Positions 7,236-15,618 of a stretch of 61,491 bases of DNA are shown one piece after another. Both the position numbers and the translations under genes were made by a program. Under the pieces are notes generated by a model that was not told the origin of the DNA, did not search any database, and was given only the letters and a program-made list of their open reading frames with translations. Position 1 is the first letter of the stretch. Every line of letters starts with the position of its first letter. Where the stretch lies: assembly GCA_002344425.1 (NCBI GenBank), contig DDTV01000037.1, positions 1 to 61,491 on the forward strand. Reading direction: 5' to 3'. This stretch comes from Candidatus Falkowbacteria bacterium UBA2355 (GTDB taxonomy: Bacteria; Patescibacteriota; Patescibacteriia; Patescibacteriales; Patescibacteriaceae).

Positions 7236-7267
7236 GGCCCCGGCAGGGCCTTTCTCGGAAACGGGCC
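7236..7267 (+). promoter_or_regulatory. Structured rpsO leader with alternative hairpins
   Basis: ggccc at 7236-7240 can pair with gggcc at 7246-7250 or, alternatively, with a second gggcc at 7263-7267, close to the rpsO ATG at 7275. The two pairings exclude each other. S15 commonly represses its own translation through leader structures, so this is a candidate autoregulatory site. No Shine-Dalgarno sequence is visible. Confidence 0.4.
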
Positions 7268-7274
7268 TTGAACT

Positions 7275-7640
7275 ATGTTAGACAAAAAAGCCAAACAACG
7301 GCTCATTAACCGTTATAAGGTGCATGACACCGACACCGGTTCTCCTCAGGTTCAGATTGCAATCCTCTCCGAGGAAATCAATCAGTTGACCGATCACTTG
7401 AAAATGCATAAGCACGACTATTCATCCCGTCGCGGTTTATTGCGTAAGGTCGGTGAACGTCGCCGTTTGCTAAAATATTTGCAACGCGAGGATGAAAAAT
7501 CTTTCATGGAATTGGCACAGAAACTTAAGTTGAAGATTGCCAAAAAGATGATTGAAGAGGAAGAAGAGCGCAAGGCTATTGAAGCCGAATTGATGTCTGA
7601 TGACATTGCTCAAGATGCGGAAGCCGAAAAAAACGATTAA
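7275..7640 (+). CDS. rpsO: 30S ribosomal protein S15 with acidic C-terminal extension
   Basis: Residues 1-89 match S15, a primary 16S-binding protein of the small-subunit platform: HDTDTGSPQVQIA near 17-30, LTDHLKMHKHDYSSRRGLL near 38-56 and GERRRLLKYLQ. The usual length is about 89 residues; here 121, with a 32-residue Glu/Asp/Ala-rich tail (EEEEERKAIEAELM onward). The start follows a structured leader. The rpsO to pnp neighbourhood is widely conserved in bacteria; here a NYN nuclease gene lies between them. Confidence 0.95.
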   Translation: MLDKKAKQRLINRYKVHDTDTGSPQVQIAILSEEINQLTDHLKMHKHDYSSRRGLLRKVGERRRLLKYLQREDEKSFMELAQKLKLKIAKKMIEEEEERKAIEAELMSDDIAQDAEAEKND

Positions 7641-7683
7641 TCAAAGCGGGAAGCGGGCTAATGGTCCGCTTCCGTTTGCTAGT

Positions 7684-8187
7684 ATGACAAAACACAAAGA
7701 TCAGCGCGTAGCGGTATTGGTCGACGCGGCCAATATGTACCACTCCGCCAAAAATTTATATAAACGCCGCGTCAATTTCAAGGAAGTTTTGAAAGCCGCT
7801 GTCGCCGACCGCCGCTTGGTTCGCGCTATCGCCTATGTAATACGCGGCGCTTCAAACGATGAAGAAGAGAATTTCTTCGAAGCTTTGAGCAATCAGGGTT
7901 TTGAAGTCATTATTAAAGACTTGCAGGTTTTTTCCGGCGGCGCGCGCAAGGCTGATTGGGATGTCGGGATCGCGATTGATGCAATCAAGCTCTCCGATCA
8001 TGTTGACGTCATTGTTTTGGTCTCAGGCGACGGAGATTATATTCCCTTGGTTGATTATTTACAGGCCGCTAAGGGCTGCCGAGTTGAAGCTATGGCTTTC
8101 AGACAGACGACCTCTTCGAAATTGATCGAGGAAGTCGATGATTTCACAAGCTTGAGCGACAACCGGAAGTTTTTAATCGGTCGTTAA
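7684..8187 (+). CDS. NYN-domain (LabA/DUF88-like) ribonuclease
   Basis: I start the gene at the ATG at 7684 because the longer frame from 7600 would overlap rpsO and add a low-complexity N-terminus. The 167-residue product is a single NYN domain with a PIN-like fold. Acidic residues for metal binding are present: D14 (VLVDAANMY), D91 and D93 (KADWDVGIAID), D99, and D116/D118 (SGDGDY). NYN/LabA proteins are predicted or shown RNA nucleases. Its place between rpsO and pnp supports a role in RNA processing or decay. No Shine-Dalgarno sequence. Confidence 0.85.
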   Translation: MTKHKDQRVAVLVDAANMYHSAKNLYKRRVNFKEVLKAAVADRRLVRAIAYVIRGASNDEEENFFEALSNQGFEVIIKDLQVFSGGARKADWDVGIAIDAIKLSDHVDVIVLVSGDGDYIPLVDYLQAAKGCRVEAMAFRQTTSSKLIEEVDDFTSLSDNRKFLIGR

Positions 8188-8198
8188 TTATTAATTAA

Positions 8199-8260
8199 GT
8201 CTGGCCGGCAAACAGACAGAACTGCGGTTATTCCCCAGTCCTTTAGTTTGTCGGGCAGAC
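8199..8260 (+). promoter_or_regulatory. Long hairpin in the pnp leader
   Basis: gtctggccggcaaac (8199-8213) pairs with gtttgtcgggcagac (8246-8260): 15 positions with one mismatch and one G-T. An inner stem (actgcgg / ccccagt) closes the loop. There is no T run, so it is not a terminator. In E. coli a comparable stem upstream of pnp is cut by RNase III for PNPase autoregulation; a similar role here is inference. Confidence 0.6.
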
Positions 8261-8272
8261 ACATATAAAAAT

Positions 8273-10504
8273 ATGAACAAAGAACATGTGTTTACCTGCG
8301 ACTGGCTCGGCCGGCCGCTAACTTTTAAGACCGGACGTTTGGCCAAACAAGCCGACGCCGCGGTAACCGTTCAATACGGCGATACGGTTGTTTTGGCAAC
8401 TGTTGTTCAAGCCAAAGAAGCCCGCGAAGGCACGGATTTCTTTCCTTTGATGGTTGAATTTGAAGAACGTCTTTACGCCGCTGGCATTATCAAGGGCTCG
8501 CGCTGGGTGAAGCGCGAAGGCCGTCCGACTGATGAAGCGATTTTAACCGGACGCATGATTGATCGCTCGGTTCGTCCCCTGTTTGACCAAGCTTCACGCC
8601 GAGATGTCCAAGTCGTCATTACCGTTTTATCGGTTGACCAAGAAAACGATTACGATGTCGTCAGTTTGGTGGCCGCTTCGGCCGCCTTGGCTGCCTCCGG
8701 AGTCGAATGGAAGGGCCCCTTGGGCGGCATTCGCGTCGGACGCCTTAACGGTCAATTGATTTTTAATCCGACTTACAAGGATCGCGTCGAAAGCGATTTG
8801 GATTTGATTGTTGCCGCTACCAGAGAACGAGTTTTAATGATTGAAGCCGGCGCCAAGGAAGTTCCTGAAGCCGATATTTTAGAAGCTATTCTCGAGGGCC
8901 AGAAGGCCATGTCTCCGGCAATCGCTTTGATTGAAGAAATGACCAAGTCATTGCAAGTTGTCCAACACGAGAGAACTATCCGAAAAGTTGAAGAGAAAAT
9001 CGATCAAGCCAAGGTTGATGTTCTGGCCTCAGCCGGAGATTGGTTGAAAGACAATGTAAAGAATATTTTATTTGATAAAACTTATTACACCAAAGGTGAG
9101 CGTAAGGCCGCGGTCTCAGCCATCAAAGAACAGCTTGATGACTTTTTGATGGAAAAAGGTTATGAAGCCGATTATCGCAAAGTCGCCATCAAACAATTGG
9201 TTGAGGCGGCGGTTGAAGCCGAAGTAACGCGGGCGATTCTTGATGAAAAGCGCCGCGTTGACGGACGCGCTTTGAATGAAATCCGAACTCTGGAAGCTGA
9301 TACGGAAATGTTGCCGCGCAATCACGGCGCCGCCCTATTTTCTCGCGGCGAGACGCAGGTTTTGGCGGTCGTCACGCTTGGCGCGCCCGGCGACGAACAA
9401 TCTTTGGAAGGCCTTGAAGGCGAAGGCAAAAAGCGCTTCATGCTTCATTACAATTTCCCGCCATACTCGGTCGGCGAAGCCAAACCGATGCGCGGCGCGG
9501 GCCGCCGTGAAATCGGCCACGGCGCTTTGGCGGAAAAAGCCATTGCTTCCTTAATCCCGCCCAAAGAAGAATTTCCTTATACGGTTCGCGTCGTTGCCGA
9601 AACGCTCGGTTCAAACGGCTCCTCCTCGATGGCCTCGACTTGCGCCGCTTCTCTGGCTTTATTTGATGCCGGCGTACCGATTAAAAAAGCCGTGGCCGGC
9701 GTGGCTATGGGCTTGGCCTCTGTGCCTGATATGAGCCGCTGGGAAGTTTTGACCGATTTGCAAGATTTAGAAGACGGCGAAGGCGGTATGGACTTTAAGA
9801 TTACGGGTACCGAAGACGGTATCACCGCGATTCAACTCGATACTAAAACCATTGGCTTGGATAAAGCGATTATCGAAAAAACTTTGACTGACGGTAAGAC
9901 GGCTCGATTGAAGGTTTTGGAAGTTATGAACTCAGTGCTTTCATCGGCTCGTCCGGAATTGTCAAAGTATGCGCCGCGCATCACTACGATGCAAATTGAT
10001 CCGGAAAAAATCGGAGAAGTTATCGGTAGCGGCGGCAAGGTCATTAATGAAATTATCGATGTTTGCGGAGTTTCGATTGATATTGAAGATTCCGGTTTGG
10101 TAATGGTTTGCGGTTCTGACGCGGAAGGAGTTAAGAAAGCTTTGGAATGGATTAACAATATTATCCGTGAATTTGAAGCGGGCGAAGTTTATACCGGTAA
10201 AGTTGTGCGCATGCTCGACTTCGGCGCCTTTGTTGAATTATTGCCGGGCCGCGACGGAATGGTCCATGTTTCCGAAATGGCGCCTTACCGAGTTTCTTCA
10301 CCGGACGCTTTCCTTGAATTGGGACAGACGGTTACGGTCAAGATTAAAGAGATAGATGAAAAAGGCCGCGTTAATTTGACGATGAAGGGTTTGCCGGAAA
10401 ATGAAGCCTTATGGGTAGGAGAGAAAGGCAAACAAAGTGGTGATTTCAATTCGGCGCCGCGCCGCGACTTTAATTCCCGTCCGCCGCGCCGCCCTCGTTA
10501 CTAA
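8273..10504 (+). CDS. pnp: Polyribonucleotide nucleotidyltransferase (PNPase)
   Basis: PNPase degrades RNA 3' to 5' using phosphate and can add tails in reverse. The 743 residues contain, in order, the first RNase PH domain (about 10-145), an all-alpha linker (about 150-320), the second RNase PH domain (about 325-550), a KH domain (about 565-620, IGEVIGSGGKVINEI) and an S1 domain (about 630-700, GKVVRMLDFGAFVELLPG). The catalytic region GGMDFKITGTEDG is intact. The basic Arg-rich tail (RRDFNSRPPRR) probably aids RNA binding. The AI-2E transporter gene starts 4 nt after its stop. Confidence 0.97.
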   Translation: MNKEHVFTCDWLGRPLTFKTGRLAKQADAAVTVQYGDTVVLATVVQAKEAREGTDFFPLMVEFEERLYAAGIIKGSRWVKREGRPTDEAILTGRMIDRSVRPLFDQASRRDVQVVITVLSVDQENDYDVVSLVAASAALAASGVEWKGPLGGIRVGRLNGQLIFNPTYKDRVESDLDLIVAATRERVLMIEAGAKEVPEADILEAILEGQKAMSPAIALIEEMTKSLQVVQHERTIRKVEEKIDQAKVDVLASAGDWLKDNVKNILFDKTYYTKGERKAAVSAIKEQLDDFLMEKGYEADYRKVAIKQLVEAAVEAEVTRAILDEKRRVDGRALNEIRTLEADTEMLPRNHGAALFSRGETQVLAVVTLGAPGDEQSLEGLEGEGKKRFMLHYNFPPYSVGEAKPMRGAGRREIGHGALAEKAIASLIPPKEEFPYTVRVVAETLGSNGSSSMASTCAASLALFDAGVPIKKAVAGVAMGLASVPDMSRWEVLTDLQDLEDGEGGMDFKITGTEDGITAIQLDTKTIGLDKAIIEKTLTDGKTARLKVLEVMNSVLSSARPELSKYAPRITTMQIDPEKIGEVIGSGGKVINEIIDVCGVSIDIEDSGLVMVCGSDAEGVKKALEWINNIIREFEAGEVYTGKVVRMLDFGAFVELLPGRDGMVHVSEMAPYRVSSPDAFLELGQTVTVKIKEIDEKGRVNLTMKGLPENEALWVGEKGKQSGDFNSAPRRDFNSRPPRRPRY

Positions 10505-10508
10505 TAAT

Positions 10509-11564
10509 ATGAGCGAAGAAAAAAACTCCATGCGCATAGTCCTGACCACTTCTAGTTTGGTCAGGATTTTGGCCGTTTTGCTCTTGGTTTATTTTGCCTA
10601 TTTAATCCAGGACATTTTGGCGATTTTGTTTATTGCCGTTATTCTTTCCAGCGCGATTGATCCTTGGGTTGATTGGATGCAGAAACGAGGTTTGCCGCGC
10701 ACGCTTGGAATTTCTTTGATTTATCTATTGATGCTCGGCGTTTTGGGTACGGCGGTTTATTTGATTATTCCGCCCATCATGGAGCAGGCCAATCAATTGG
10801 CGCGCGATTTGCCGACTTATGTTGACCGTTTAGGAGAATTCTTATCACGCTTCCGCGATTATACCGCGGCGCATGGTTGGTTGGATAATATCAAAAATTC
10901 CTTGGGCTCCAGCACTTCGAATTTGCAGGCCGCGGCCGGCAATGCCTTTACCGCGATTTTTAACTTCTTCGGCGGCATCTTTTCCTTGATTATAGTTTTG
11001 GTGATTACCTTTTATATGATTGTTGAAGAGAACGCCGTACGTAAGCTGGTTTGGTCTTTGACCCCTGAGCAACACCAGTCATATATCATGGACCTCTTTA
11101 ATCGCGTTCAACGCAAAATGGGTTTGTGGTTGCGCGGTCAGTTGATTCTATGTCTGATAATTTTCGCCTTAACTTATTTGGGCTTGAGCATACTCGGAGT
11201 TAAATACGCTTTGATACTCGCTCTGATTGCCGGACTGACTGAATTCATCCCTTATCTGGGCCCTTTTCTCGGCGGCGTTCCGGCGGTTTTTTTGGCCTTT
11301 ACTCAATCGCCGACGCTGGCAATTTTTGTCGCCATACTTTATATCATAGTTCAACAGATTGAAAATAATTTCCTGACTCCCAAGATTATGGAAAAGGCGG
11401 TCGGACTCAATCCGATAGTTTCCATTGCGGCCATCATGGTCGGTTTTTCCATCGGCGGAGTTATCGGTGCCCTCTTGTCCATTCCGGTGGCGACTGCGGC
11501 AGTTGTTGTTATTCAGGATTTACTGCATAAAAAACAAGCCAAAGAGAGCGGGGAGTTTGAATAA
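10509..11564 (+). CDS. AI-2E/PerM-family membrane protein
   Basis: The ATG at 10509, 4 nt after the pnp stop, is preferred to a start inside pnp; the product is then 351 residues. It has two N-terminal helices (about 15-55), further membrane helices, and the family region near 240-320 (LTEFIPYLGPFLGGVPA, then NNFLTPKIMEKAVGLNP). The family includes Na+/H+ antiporters and proposed autoinducer-2 exporters, so the transported molecule is uncertain. No Shine-Dalgarno sequence. Probably co-transcribed with pnp. Confidence 0.9.
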   Translation: MSEEKNSMRIVLTTSSLVRILAVLLLVYFAYLIQDILAILFIAVILSSAIDPWVDWMQKRGLPRTLGISLIYLLMLGVLGTAVYLIIPPIMEQANQLARDLPTYVDRLGEFLSRFRDYTAAHGWLDNIKNSLGSSTSNLQAAAGNAFTAIFNFFGGIFSLIIVLVITFYMIVEENAVRKLVWSLTPEQHQSYIMDLFNRVQRKMGLWLRGQLILCLIIFALTYLGLSILGVKYALILALIAGLTEFIPYLGPFLGGVPAVFLAFTQSPTLAIFVAILYIIVQQIENNFLTPKIMEKAVGLNPIVSIAAIMVGFSIGGVIGALLSIPVATAAVVVIQDLLHKKQAKESGEFE

Positions 11565-11567
11565 ATC

Positions 11568-11596
11568 TTGACAATTTTAATTTTTTCTGATAAATT
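11568..11596 (+). promoter_or_regulatory. Consensus sigma-70 promoter
   Basis: TTGACA at 11568-11573, a 17-nt spacer, and TAAATT at 11591-11596. The expected +1 near 11603 leaves a leader of about 27 nt containing the ribosome-binding site of the 11630 gene. Confidence 0.8.
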
Positions 11597-11629
11597 TGGC
11601 AATTAAACAAAACAAGATAAGGAGTGATA

Positions 11630-12019
11630 ATGCACATTACAAATTATTTGCCGCAAATAATATTAATCACCTTTGTTCTCGGCGCCATTCTTTTTTGGCC
11701 GGTTATGACTCTGATTAATAAATATGCTGGGCCGGTTTTAAAAGGTAAGGGTAGATTTTTAAGCGCCACTCGAATAGAGGAAAACATCCCAATTCTCAGT
11801 GCTTTACCTGATGTTGAATCGCCCGGTACCTATCTGGCTCCACCGGTGGAAGTTGAACATGTCTCATATGAAATAGAAATAGAAAGTCTTGAAAGTGGAG
11901 TGAAATTCAAAACCTCTGTTCCCGAGGAAGTCTATTATAAGATTCCTGATGAGGTGGAAATAACATGGCGCAAAGAGTTGCTGACCGGCAAAGATTTCGG
12001 TTATCGTATTGCCAGTTAA
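11630..12019 (+). CDS. Hypothetical membrane-anchored protein with strong RBS
   Basis: Start chosen at the ATG at 11630 because AAGGAG sits 5 nt upstream; the in-frame GTG at 11624 overlaps that site. The 129-residue product has one N-terminal membrane helix (about 8-30) and a soluble, probably external or cytosolic, beta-rich domain (about 65-120) dominated by Val, Glu and Tyr. No family recognised. It has its own consensus promoter and terminator, forming a monocistronic unit. It is one of very few genes here with a textbook Shine-Dalgarno sequence. Function unknown. Confidence 0.7.
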   Translation: MHITNYLPQIILITFVLGAILFWPVMTLINKYAGPVLKGKGRFLSATRIEENIPILSALPDVESPGTYLAPPVEVEHVSYEIEIESLESGVKFKTSVPEEVYYKIPDEVEITWRKELLTGKDFGYRIAS

Positions 12020-12040
12020 ATTAAGCGGCAATTATAATAA

Positions 12041-12071
12041 AAAGTCCTCTGTTTTTTCAGAGGACTTTTAT
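12041..12071. terminator. Bidirectional terminator
   Basis: A 12-bp perfect stem, aaaagtcctctg / cagaggactttt, with a T6 loop, flanked by A and T runs. It lies between the converging ends of the 11630 gene and pth and overlaps the last codon region of pth. Confidence 0.9.
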
Positions 12072-12613
12072 AATTCGGCCAGTGCCCTATCTATTAAGGC
12101 GTTTAATTGAGATTCTTCTTCAGGGGTGAAACGTTGCAAAACAAACTTATCGCCGGGAATCTTTTCTTTGGCGGGGCTGGCGACGCCGAGTCTCAAACGT
12201 TTGAAATTTTTGGTTTTCAAACTATCAATAATCGATTGGACGCCGTTATGTCCGGCACTCCCCGAGTTGGTCGAAAGTTTAAAAGTATTGAAGGGAAGAT
12301 CAAGCTCATCATGAATGACTACCAATGAATCACTTAAATCTATATTTTTTCTAAGAGGTAAAATTCCTGCAAAAGGTAATCTTTTAGAGTATCTCATAAC
12401 ACCCACGACAGCCTTGCCCGAATCATTCATGAAAGTTAATGGCTTTACTAATATATAGTCTGAATCCTCCGCTATCAGGGCTTTGAATTTCTTATTATCT
12501 TTCCAGCTTAGGTTTTTGCGCCGCGCCAATATATCAACGGCCATAAAGCCGAAGTTGTGTCTTGTTTTCTCGTATTTTTGTCCTGGGTTGCCCAGACCGA
12601 CGATGATACGCAT
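12068..12613 (-). CDS. pth: Peptidyl-tRNA hydrolase
   Basis: Pth releases peptides from peptidyl-tRNAs that drop off the ribosome. The 181-residue length is typical. Signatures: GLGNPGQKYEKTRHNFGF (N9 and catalytic His19), VKPLTFMNDSGKAV, VIHDELDLPFNTFKL (catalytic Asp) and the GSAGHNGVQSI loop that binds tRNA. A short insertion (LPLRKNIDLSDS) lies before the catalytic Asp strand. A TATACT box ends 6 nt before the ATG, so the gene may have its own leaderless transcript although der lies just upstream on the same strand. Confidence 0.96.
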   Translation of the reverse strand: MRIIVGLGNPGQKYEKTRHNFGFMAVDILARRKNLSWKDNKKFKALIAEDSDYILVKPLTFMNDSGKAVVGVMRYSKRLPFAGILPLRKNIDLSDSLVVIHDELDLPFNTFKLSTNSGSAGHNGVQSIIDSLKTKNFKRLRLGVASPAKEKIPGDKFVLQRFTPEEESQLNALIDRALAEL

Positions 12614-12619
12614 AACTAT

Positions 12620-12625
12620 AGTATA
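12620..12625 (-). promoter_or_regulatory. -10 box of pth; predicted leaderless start
   Basis: Minus strand TATACT, then six bases (ATAGTT), then the pth ATG. No convincing -35 is seen because the region is the 3' end of der. Confidence 0.45.
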
Positions 12626-14020
12626 TTATGAATCATGCAAGCCGTGCACATCGCGGCCCTTTTTCACCCACATTGAAATCGGCGTGCCGAGAAAACCGAA
12701 TTTGGCGCGCAATTGATTTTCTAAAAATTTTAAATAGGAATCGGCCAAGCTTTGGCGGGGTCCGATTTGCACCATGAAGCTCGGCGGATTGGTGCTTGTT
12801 TGTTTAAACTCGAAAATGCGCGGATATTTAGTGCCGCGGCCCTTGGTCGGGCGATGTTTCTTAACGGCCGTTCTCAAAAGTCGATCGGTCGCCGAGTCAG
12901 GCAGCATAATATGGCGCTGGGCATCGACTTCAAGAATCAAATCCAAAAGTTGATTGATGCGGGCGCGGTTTTTGGCCGACAAGAATTGAATCGGCGCATA
13001 AGTTGCAAAAGGCAATTCGCCGTAAATATAATTGGAGAATTTTTTCGGATCCCGATCCTCGGCCAAATCCCATTTATTGGCGACAAAAATCAAGCTTTTA
13101 TGGCGACCGGTAATTTCTTCGATTAAGCGGGCGTCTTGTTTGGTCAGGGGTTCGGAAATATCAAGCACCAAAATCGCCAAGTCGGACTTATTGACCGCCG
13201 CCAAACTTTTATCCATGCTGAATTTTTCCAGGGTGTCGACTTTATGTCCGTGCTTGGTTATGCCGGCCGTATCAACGAATTCAATCGAGCGGTTTTTATA
13301 AGAAAAGATTTCGCGTTGCGGTTCGCGGGTCGTATGCGGAATCGCTGAAACGATAACTCGGGGAAAACCGAGGATGGCGTTGATTAAGCTTGATTTGCCG
13401 ACATTCGGTTTGCCGATAATCGCGACCTTCAGCACATTTTCCGCCTTGCTCTCGGGAGCTTTTTCTTCGGATAAAGACAAGGGTGAAATTTTTGTATAAA
13501 TTACATCTAACAAATCTCCGGTGCCGGCGCCGGTCGCGGCCGACACGGCGGTCACCTCGCCGAGGCCGAGCTTCATAAATTCAATCGAAGAAGCTTGCAA
13601 TGATTTTTTTTCCGCCTTATTGGCGATGACCATGATTTTTTTCTGATCGGGAATAATGCGCTTGATAATTGCGGCCATGGTTTTATCTTGGGGCAGAAGT
13701 CCGTCGCGCGCATCAACCACGAAAAGCACCAGATCGGCTTTTTTTATAAAATCGCGGGCTTGCTTTTGAACGTGTTCATCTATTGTTTCGGCTTTGATTT
13801 TTCTTAAGCGCAAGAAATCAAAATCCATAAACCCGCCGGTATCAACGAGTTCGAAGCTTTGGCCGCGCCAAACCACACTGCCTAAATTGGCATCGCGCGT
13901 CGTTCCAGGAATATCGGAAACCAGCGCGCCGTGCCGCTCGATCAAGCAGTTGAATAAAGTTGATTTTCCGACGTTGGTGCGTCCGAAAATTACGACAAGA
14001 GGTGCTTTGGGACTTGTCAT
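12626..14020 (-). CDS. der: Ribosome biogenesis GTPase Der (EngA)
   Basis: Der has two tandem GTPase domains and a C-terminal KH-like domain and acts in 50S subunit maturation. Seen here (464 residues): G1 of domain 1, GRTNVGKST at 13-21; G3 DTGG; G4 NKAE; then G1 of domain 2, GKPNVGKSS near 205; G3 DTAG; G4 NKWD; then the KH-like region with PPSFMVQIGP. The usual length is 435-490. The start has no Shine-Dalgarno sequence and lies one base from the stop of the LytR-family gene upstream, so the two are co-transcribed. Confidence 0.96.
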   Translation of the reverse strand: MTSPKAPLVVIFGRTNVGKSTLFNCLIERHGALVSDIPGTTRDANLGSVVWRGQSFELVDTGGFMDFDFLRLRKIKAETIDEHVQKQARDFIKKADLVLFVVDARDGLLPQDKTMAAIIKRIIPDQKKIMVIANKAEKKSLQASSIEFMKLGLGEVTAVSAATGAGTGDLLDVIYTKISPLSLSEEKAPESKAENVLKVAIIGKPNVGKSSLINAILGFPRVIVSAIPHTTREPQREIFSYKNRSIEFVDTAGITKHGHKVDTLEKFSMDKSLAAVNKSDLAILVLDISEPLTKQDARLIEEITGRHKSLIFVANKWDLAEDRDPKKFSNYIYGELPFATYAPIQFLSAKNRARINQLLDLILEVDAQRHIMLPDSATDRLLRTAVKKHRPTKGRGTKYPRIFEFKQTSTNPPSFMVQIGPRQSLADSYLKFLENQLRAKFGFLGTPISMWVKKGRDVHGLHDS

Positions 14021-14021
14021 T

Positions 14022-15506
14022 TTAATTGGGGTTGGCCGTACCCGAGGAATTTTTATCCGCGTCGGTACCGAGAATTATAATAAAGTCAGGTTGTTGCGAG
14101 CGGCGTTCGGCATTTTTCGCAGCCAGTTCTTCTTTTAGCCAATCCGGCAAGGTCGGCGCGATATTGGCATTTGTTTCTTCTTTGAGTTTTTGCAAGGCTT
14201 CGCGTTTGGCGCCGAAACTCAAATCATATATAACGGACTTTTCAAAATTTTTACGGCTGGAATTTCCGATTTCGATAATTTCCATACCGAGACTTTCAAG
14301 TTCCAAAGCCTTTCTTCCGCCCAAGCCGTTAACCCAAGTGCCGTTCAAGACGCTGATGCTGGCCTTTAGCGAAGTCTTTTTGCCAGCGCTGGGGCTGGAT
14401 TGTTCTGCTGGAGTGCCGAAGATTTGATCAAAAAGATATTGTATCTCAGAAAAGTCACCTGAGCGCGGGCTTAAGATATATGCCCCGTTGTCGCCTCGTC
14501 CGTCGACCAAGAGGCCGCTCGGGCTATTGTCCAAAACCTTGTTGATGATGTTTTCGGATTTAATCTCTTTTACAAAAGACCAGAGTTTTATAATTTCCCA
14601 AACTTTTATGTTGGTAGAAATATTATCTTCAACCGTTTGGATGATGGAACTGATTTTTCTGGGGTTCAAAAGAAAGCCGGCTTTGAGCGCCTTTTCTTTG
14701 ACTGCTTCTAGAATTTTTTGCTGACGTCTAGCTCGTGCAAAATCCGAGCCTTCGCCATTGGTGCCGTGCCGGCTGCGTGCGTATTTAAGCGCCAAGGCGC
14801 CGTCCATATGCTGCCAGCCCTCGTCAAAATGAAGATGTTCATAGCGGCTGTAATAATTAGGGTTATCTTCCTGGCCTAAAATCGGATAGCTGTAATCGTC
14901 AAAGGCATTTTCAACATAAACATCAACCCCGTCGATTTGATCGATGATTTCTTCAAAGCCCTTGAAGTCGACTCGCAAGTAATAATCAATCGGCGCATCC
15001 AAAAGATCGCCGATGGCCTGCGAAGCGGCCAAGCCGCCGGAACCCGGTTCGCTCATTTCGGCAAAGGCGTTGACGTTGTTTATTTTTCGCCAGCCAGAGC
15101 CTTCAATCGGAATCGCTAAGTCGCGAGGAATTGACAGCATGGCAACTTGCTCGGTCGTCGGTTTAACACTGCCTACGATAATAGTATCGGTTAATTGTCC
15201 GCCGTCATGCCCCTTGCCTCCGACGCCCAATAACAGAAGATTGATGCGATCGCGGGCTTCGCCTTTTAATTCCCGATCGGCGCTTTCAGCCAAATGTTTT
15301 ACAGTACCGATGATGGGCAGCTTATCAACCCAGGTTTGTTTAGCGCTCGGCGCAAAATAATTCTTGATAAAAAAGAAAGCAAAAATCAAAGCAAAGAAAA
15401 TTGCGATATAAAGTAAGAATTTTAAGAAGGGCCGACGCTTAGGCGCGTGCATTTCCGGCTGATTGAGTCGCTCCAAGTCGCGGAGCATTTGATCGTTATT
15501 ATACAT
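14022..15506 (-). CDS. LytR-CpsA-Psr family protein
   Basis: LCP proteins are membrane-anchored phosphotransferases that attach glycopolymers to peptidoglycan or other cell-surface acceptors. The 494-residue protein has a short cytoplasmic N-terminus, one membrane helix (about 29-50), and the LCP domain (about 85-330): LLLLGVGGKGHDGGQLTDTI, SIPRDLAIPI and KYARSRHGTNGEGSDFARAR, which carries the arginines that bind polyprenyl pyrophosphate. A C-terminal LytR_C domain (about 385-450) begins with ASISVLNGTWVNGLGG. It is the first gene of the LCP-der-pth run. Confidence 0.92.
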   Translation of the reverse strand: MYNNDQMLRDLERLNQPEMHAPKRRPFLKFLLYIAIFFALIFAFFFIKNYFAPSAKQTWVDKLPIIGTVKHLAESADRELKGEARDRINLLLLGVGGKGHDGGQLTDTIIVGSVKPTTEQVAMLSIPRDLAIPIEGSGWRKINNVNAFAEMSEPGSGGLAASQAIGDLLDAPIDYYLRVDFKGFEEIIDQIDGVDVYVENAFDDYSYPILGQEDNPNYYSRYEHLHFDEGWQHMDGALALKYARSRHGTNGEGSDFARARRQQKILEAVKEKALKAGFLLNPRKISSIIQTVEDNISTNIKVWEIIKLWSFVKEIKSENIINKVLDNSPSGLLVDGRGDNGAYILSPRSGDFSEIQYLFDQIFGTPAEQSSPSAGKKTSLKASISVLNGTWVNGLGGRKALELESLGMEIIEIGNSSRKNFEKSVIYDLSFGAKREALQKLKEETNANIAPTLPDWLKEELAAKNAERRSQQPDFIIILGTDADKNSSGTANPN

Positions 15507-15552
15507 ACACTAAATAAACCAAAAATTAGTAAAAAAATCAAGTCTGGAGTGA

Positions 15553-15581
15553 TTGACGAGCGGCTCAAAATGACCTATAAT
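15553..15581 (+). promoter_or_regulatory. Strong sigma-70 promoter for the MBL-hydrolase to gyrA run
   Basis: TTGACG at 15553-15558, a 17-nt spacer, and a perfect TATAAT at 15576-15581. The expected +1 near 15588 leaves about 31 nt to the ATG at 15619. Confidence 0.8.
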
Positions 15582-15618
15582 TGAGAGGTATCTTTCTTAA
15601 TTTTTTAGACCATATTTC

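Noticed and set aside
8199..8260. Terminator before pnp
   Set aside because: The long stem lacks a T tail and lies close to the pnp start.
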